A stretch of 31,787 bases of DNA, from positions 1 through 31,787 of the IMG/VR virus record IMGVR_UViG_3300010368_000056; one strand, given 5' to 3'. The position numbers were made by a program, and so were the translations under genes. The stretch is from a virus. Below, piece after piece: positions 29,640-31,787 of this stretch. Every line of letters begins with the position of its first letter. The first letter of the stretch is position 1. Below the pieces are notes generated by a model that saw only the letters and a program-made list of their open reading frames with translations, was not told the origin of the DNA and searched no databases.

Positions 29640-30099
29640 CGCGTGCGCCCCATGTGGGGTGGCTGGCGGGGTCGTAGACCCCCCAAAAACGCCCCCAGAA
29701 CGCCGAAGCGTACCTGTTCGGGGTTCGGGGTGCCAAACTTGTTCGGGATGACTCACAGCGCAGCCCAGCAGCTTTTTAAAAATCAGGAAACGCAGCCAGC
29801 GATTCGGGCCGCAGCGAGTCTGCTCGGACCATAACCCGACAAATTGTTCGGGTTCGGGGTTCATGATTCAGGCTGCACGGGAATCATCGGGCTGCAACTT
29901 CCGGGCAGCTAAAGATTCGGGGCCGGGTGTTTGCAGCCGGGGAGAACAACCCGATGAATTGTTCGGGTTCGGGTTCCGGGCAATAGCTGCCGGGTGATTC
30001 CGCCGGGCCGCAGCCTCCGGGTAGAGATGACTCCGGGTCGCAGCCAGCCCGGAGAGTCACAACCCGAACAATTGTCCGAAAGCTGCCGGGCCGCTGCGT
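29640..30099. repeat. GC-rich repeat region with three regularly spaced palindromes
   Basis: After the terminase gene, 460 bases contain no plausible gene. Three copies of an 18-base near-palindrome, CCCGAACAATTGTTCGGG type, lie at 29835-29852, 29950-29967 and 30063-30080, with centres 115 and 113 bases apart; a shorter TTGTTCGGG occurs at about 29738. Between them are TTCGGG, CCGGG and GCAGC/GCTGC words, and hairpins such as GGGGTC-GTA-GACCCC near 29670. The units look like a diverged tandem repeat of about 114 bases. A packaging (pac/cos-like) or regulatory role is possible. Confidence 0.65.
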
Positions 30100-30133
30100 G
30101 GTGCTGCGAGTCAGCAGCGCCGAATCTTTTTTT
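30100..30133 (+). terminator. rho-independent terminator after the repeat region
   Basis: GGTGCTGC (30100-30107), loop GAGTCA and GCAGCGCC (30114-30121) form an 8-bp stem with one wobble, followed after five bases by seven Ts (30127-30133). If transcripts from the terminase promoter reach it, the whole repeat region is part of their 3' end. Confidence 0.75.
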
Positions 30134-30143
30134 AATTTACCTG

Positions 30144-30189
30144 TTGACATACTATATAGTGTGGGATATTGTGGGAGTATTCTAGTAGA
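30144..30189 (+). promoter_or_regulatory. promoter of the 30201 gene
   Basis: TTGACA (30144-30149), 17 bases and TATTGT (30167-30172) form the best sigma70 promoter in the window. The spacer is TACTATATAGTGTGGGA, with the ATATRGTGTGG box; GTGGGAGTAT follows the -10 box. TCTAGTAGA (30181-30189) starts 8 bases after the -10 box and runs into GAGGAG. Confidence 0.8.
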
Positions 30190-30200
30190 GGAGAGAGAAG

Positions 30201-30497
30201 ATGGAGACAATCACGCTGGAGTTACCTGACCACTGGGCAACCGCACTGTTCTATGATGACACGAGCGGGTTCGAGTATGAAGACGACACGCAGTTCCAAG
30301 CCTTTTGCGACTGGGCAGTTAAAAACTACGGGACGAGCGAACCAGTAGACAAAGAAGAAGAAGGACACTTCGCAACGTATCATGACGCCAAGCAGTTTGG
30401 TGTTTTAGCCTGCAACGTCAGCACTTACACTTTCTTGGTCGGGAGCGGCAACCCGACAACGAGCGCAATGACAACACTTGCGCACACAATGAAATAA
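30201..30497 (+). CDS. small acidic phage protein, DUF6926-like
   Basis: This 98-residue protein starts METITLELPDHWATALFYDD and has ATYHDAKQFGVLACNVSTYT near its C-terminus. The order 'LPxxWxxxLxYxDxSG, then FxxYHDAxxxGVLACxVxxYTFL' matches a small phage protein family I recall as DUF6926, of unknown role. It stands alone between its own promoter and the next gene's terminator, so it is a single-gene transcript. The ATG follows GAGGAGAGAG. Confidence 0.7.
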   Translation: METITLELPDHWATALFYDDTSGFEYEDDTQFQAFCDWAVKNYGTSEPVDKEEEGHFATYHDAKQFGVLACNVSTYTFLVGSGNPTTSAMTTLAHTMK

Positions 30498-30500
30498 ACA

Positions 30501-30548
30501 ATCGGGCTTCGGGGTTCGGGCTTTCGGGTTCGGGCTTCGGGGTCGGGG
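30501..30548. repeat. short tandem array of TTCGGG
   Basis: Five TTCGGG copies lie at 30508, 30515, 30523, 30529 and 30536, at 6-8-base spacing, followed by TCGGGG. They directly follow the stop of the 30201 gene. The array is too short to encode anything and may bind the same factor as the palindrome half-sites. Confidence 0.65.
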
Positions 30549-30646
30549 TATAGTATATATACATAGGTATATATACCTATATATACACACATATATACAC
30601 ACACATACACATGCGTTCCTTATAAATATAAAAAAACCGTTTTTCG
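30549..30646. repeat. TA/CA-rich low-complexity stretch with an 18-base palindrome
   Basis: ATAGGTATATATACCTAT (30563-30580) is a perfect 18-base palindrome, flanked by TATA and ACACA runs to about 30608. It is easily melted DNA, and could be a DNA unwinding element, a polymerase slippage site or a short operator. I see no gene here. Confidence 0.5.
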
Positions 30647-30672
30647 CGCTGGATTTTTCCAGCGTTTTTTTT
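30647..30672 (+). terminator. terminator after the 30201 gene region
   Basis: CGCTGG (30647-30652), loop ATTTTT and CCAGCG (30659-30664) followed by eight Ts (30665-30672) form a strong rho-independent terminator. It separates the 30201 transcript from the amidoligase gene. Confidence 0.85.
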
Positions 30673-30699
30673 GGCGCGGCGCTGGTCTGAAATCATAAG

Positions 30700-30803
30700 C
30701 CGAACAATTGTTCCAGATATTCCCATAAAATCTCTTGTCTTATGGGATAAAATGGTGCATAAACTAGGTATAGGGCGACAGCTTTGCCCTACAATCTAGT
30801 AAA
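30700..30803 (+). promoter_or_regulatory. operator, hairpin and leader of the amidoligase gene
   Basis: CCGAACAATTGTTCC (30700-30714) is a near-perfect copy of the window's palindrome. Downstream TTGTCT (30735-30740) and CATAAA (30759-30764) are a weak promoter pair with an 18-base spacer. TAGGGC (30771-30776) pairs with GCCCTA (30786-30791). TACAAT (30790-30795) and TCTAGTAAA (30795-30803) then precede AAAGGAAG, so the leader element is kept although the promoter differs. Confidence 0.5.
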
Positions 30804-30818
30804 AAGGAAGTAAAAACA

Positions 30819-31787
30819 ATGACTTACACATTTGGAATAGAAATCGAAACAAGCGGCGCAAATATCGCAATAATAAAAAACGCGTTTGATCGTGCCGAAA
30901 TTCGCGGCTGTGATGTAAAACCCGATGGCACGCCGCGCGTTGACGCCGAAATAGTTTTACCACCATTAGCGCCATGTGATTTCGCATTCGATTATATCAA
31001 GAAAATTTGCCGCGTTCTTTCAGACGTTGGCGCGAACGTGAATTCGTCATGCGGTTTGCACGTTCACATTGGCAATGCGCCGCTTAACGATAGCACGCAC
31101 GCCGTTCGCTTTTGTGGCGATAGCATCCACTCACGCGCCACCACAGGCCGATACATCACAGGCGCATATGGCGAGCCAATGGATTTTATCGCGGTACAAG
31201 ATATTATGCGCCGCTATACGCGCCAACAAGATGCGGTCAATTCAATGTTCCCTAGATCAAGAACAGACAACCGCTATTGCTCGCCATTAAGCACGCGCCG
31301 TATTGAGAACGCTTCAAACATTAGCGAATTGACGTTCGGCAAATTCACGACGATTAATTTGCAAACATGGTCACGCGGCACAATTGAATTCAGACAAGCG
31401 TCTGGAACAATAGAAGCCGACAAAATTATCAATTGGGTCAAATTCCTTTTAAACCTTGTTGACCATACCAACGCCAACCGCGTCGAAAATGGCAACCGAA
31501 CAATTGTTACTGATACGCCAGAGCAACCATTCAGACGCGGCGCACGCGTTGGCGTTCAATATACAATGATGCGCTCAGACGGTGGCGCGACTACACAGCA
31601 AATAATGGATGCGACAGGCTGTAGTGAACAGCGCGTTCGCGCCGCGGTTTCTGAAATACGTTCACGCGTTGGCGATGCGGCTGTTGTCACTAACACGCAA
31701 CAAGCGAATGGTGCGCGATATGGCGATGGCACGCACCATACAAGCTATACGGTTTTATTCTCTTTCGAGACTGAAGGAAGCGGCGCG
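30819..31787 (+). CDS. amidoligase family enzyme with C-terminal winged-helix (partial)
   Basis: The frame is open to the window edge; 323 residues are visible. FGIEIE at 5-10, CGLHVHIG at 78-85 and GTIEFRQASGT at 187-197 are the motifs of the glutamine-synthetase-fold Amidoligase_2 family (recalled as PF12224), ATP-dependent COOH-NH2 ligases. After a linker, residues about 256-283 (ATTQQIMDATGCSEQRVRAA and onward) form a helix-turn-helix, followed by strands (TSYTVLFSFE), a likely winged helix. GCGC-rich codon use differs from neighbouring genes and suggests separate acquisition. The ATG is 8 bases after AAGGAAG. The C-terminus lies outside the window. Confidence 0.85.
   Translation, partial: MTYTFGIEIETSGANIAIIKNAFDRAEIRGCDVKPDGTPRVDAEIVLPPLAPCDFAFDYIKKICRVLSDVGANVNSSCGLHVHIGNAPLNDSTHAVRFCGDSIHSRATTGRYITGAYGEPMDFIAVQDIMRRYTRQQDAVNSMFPRSRTDNRYCSPLSTRRIENASNISELTFGKFTTINLQTWSRGTIEFRQASGTIEADKIINWVKFLLNLVDHTNANRVENGNRTIVTDTPEQPFRRGARVGVQYTMMRSDGGATTQQIMDATGCSEQRVRAAVSEIRSRVGDAAVVTNTQQANGARYGDGTHHTSYTVLFSFETEGSGA

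Noticed and set aside
29643-30210. Open frames on both strands in the terminase-downstream repeat region
   Set aside because: They start at GTG codons or without a ribosome binding site, give P/R/S-rich products, and come from GC-rich repeats with few stops. Taken as noncoding.
1-31787. CRISPR arrays, insertion sequences, integrase or attachment sites
   Set aside because: I found no regularly spaced identical repeats of the CRISPR kind, no transposase or recombinase, and no tRNA fragment suggesting an attachment site.

Overview
This window is part of the genome of a tailed double-stranded DNA bacteriophage. It has densely packed, overlapping genes, a lysis cassette, large virion proteins, a phage replication module and many small early-type genes. 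No portal, capsid, large terminase or DNA polymerase lies inside it. Three very large proteins after the tail genes look like internal (ejected) virion proteins, which favours a short-tailed (podovirus-like) particle. Several families here (the 3-TM holin of the gene-transfer-agent type, and the structural proteins with TPGE-like motifs) are, from memory, typical of marine phages of Alphaproteobacteria. That host assignment is inference.

Layout. (1) 1-3155, rightward: the tail of a structural gene, then eight or nine tiny genes, most with membrane segments, ending in a GH19-type endolysin. (2) 3155-3245: a promoter with repeated AATTGTTCGG half-sites. (3) 3267-14263, rightward: virion genes. 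(4) 14260-14475, leftward: a single ribbon-helix-helix regulator, divergent from a DUF1064 nuclease. (5) 14866-22457: a rightward replication/recombination operon (Sak4-type ATPase, SSB-like protein, SF2 helicase, Cas4/RecB-like nuclease, TOPRIM primase-helicase), closed by a strong terminator. (6) 22458-23324: a short rightward operon of four small genes. (7) 28706 back to 23452: a leftward arm of at least fourteen small genes in three or four transcription units. It includes a gamma-glutamylcyclotransferase, a possible RAMP-fold protein, a DnaJ-type zinc finger protein, a Fis-like protein, a Q/P/G/Y-rich disordered protein and a candidate small RNA. (8) 28721-28980: a divergent control region with eight ACGTCA sites. 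(9) 29115 to the end, rightward: small terminase subunit, a long GC-rich repeat region ended by a terminator, a small gene, then an amidoligase with a C-terminal helix-turn-helix, cut by the window edge.

Regulation is unusually readable. Five sigma70-like promoters share a TCTAGTA element 7-8 bases after the -10 box, where transcription should start. Three of these also carry an ATATRGTGTGG box between -35 and -10. A second control motif, the palindrome CCGAACAATTGTTCGG and variants, recurs at promoters and in repeats. Its half-site core TTCGGG is very common in the right third of the window and was not found by eye in the left 14 kb.

The most interesting system is the amidoligase plus cyclotransferase pair flanking the control region, which suggests a phage pathway for making or editing amide or peptide linkages. 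The multi-operator regulatory network and the candidate small RNA come next. All calls were made by reading the sequence; no database search was run.
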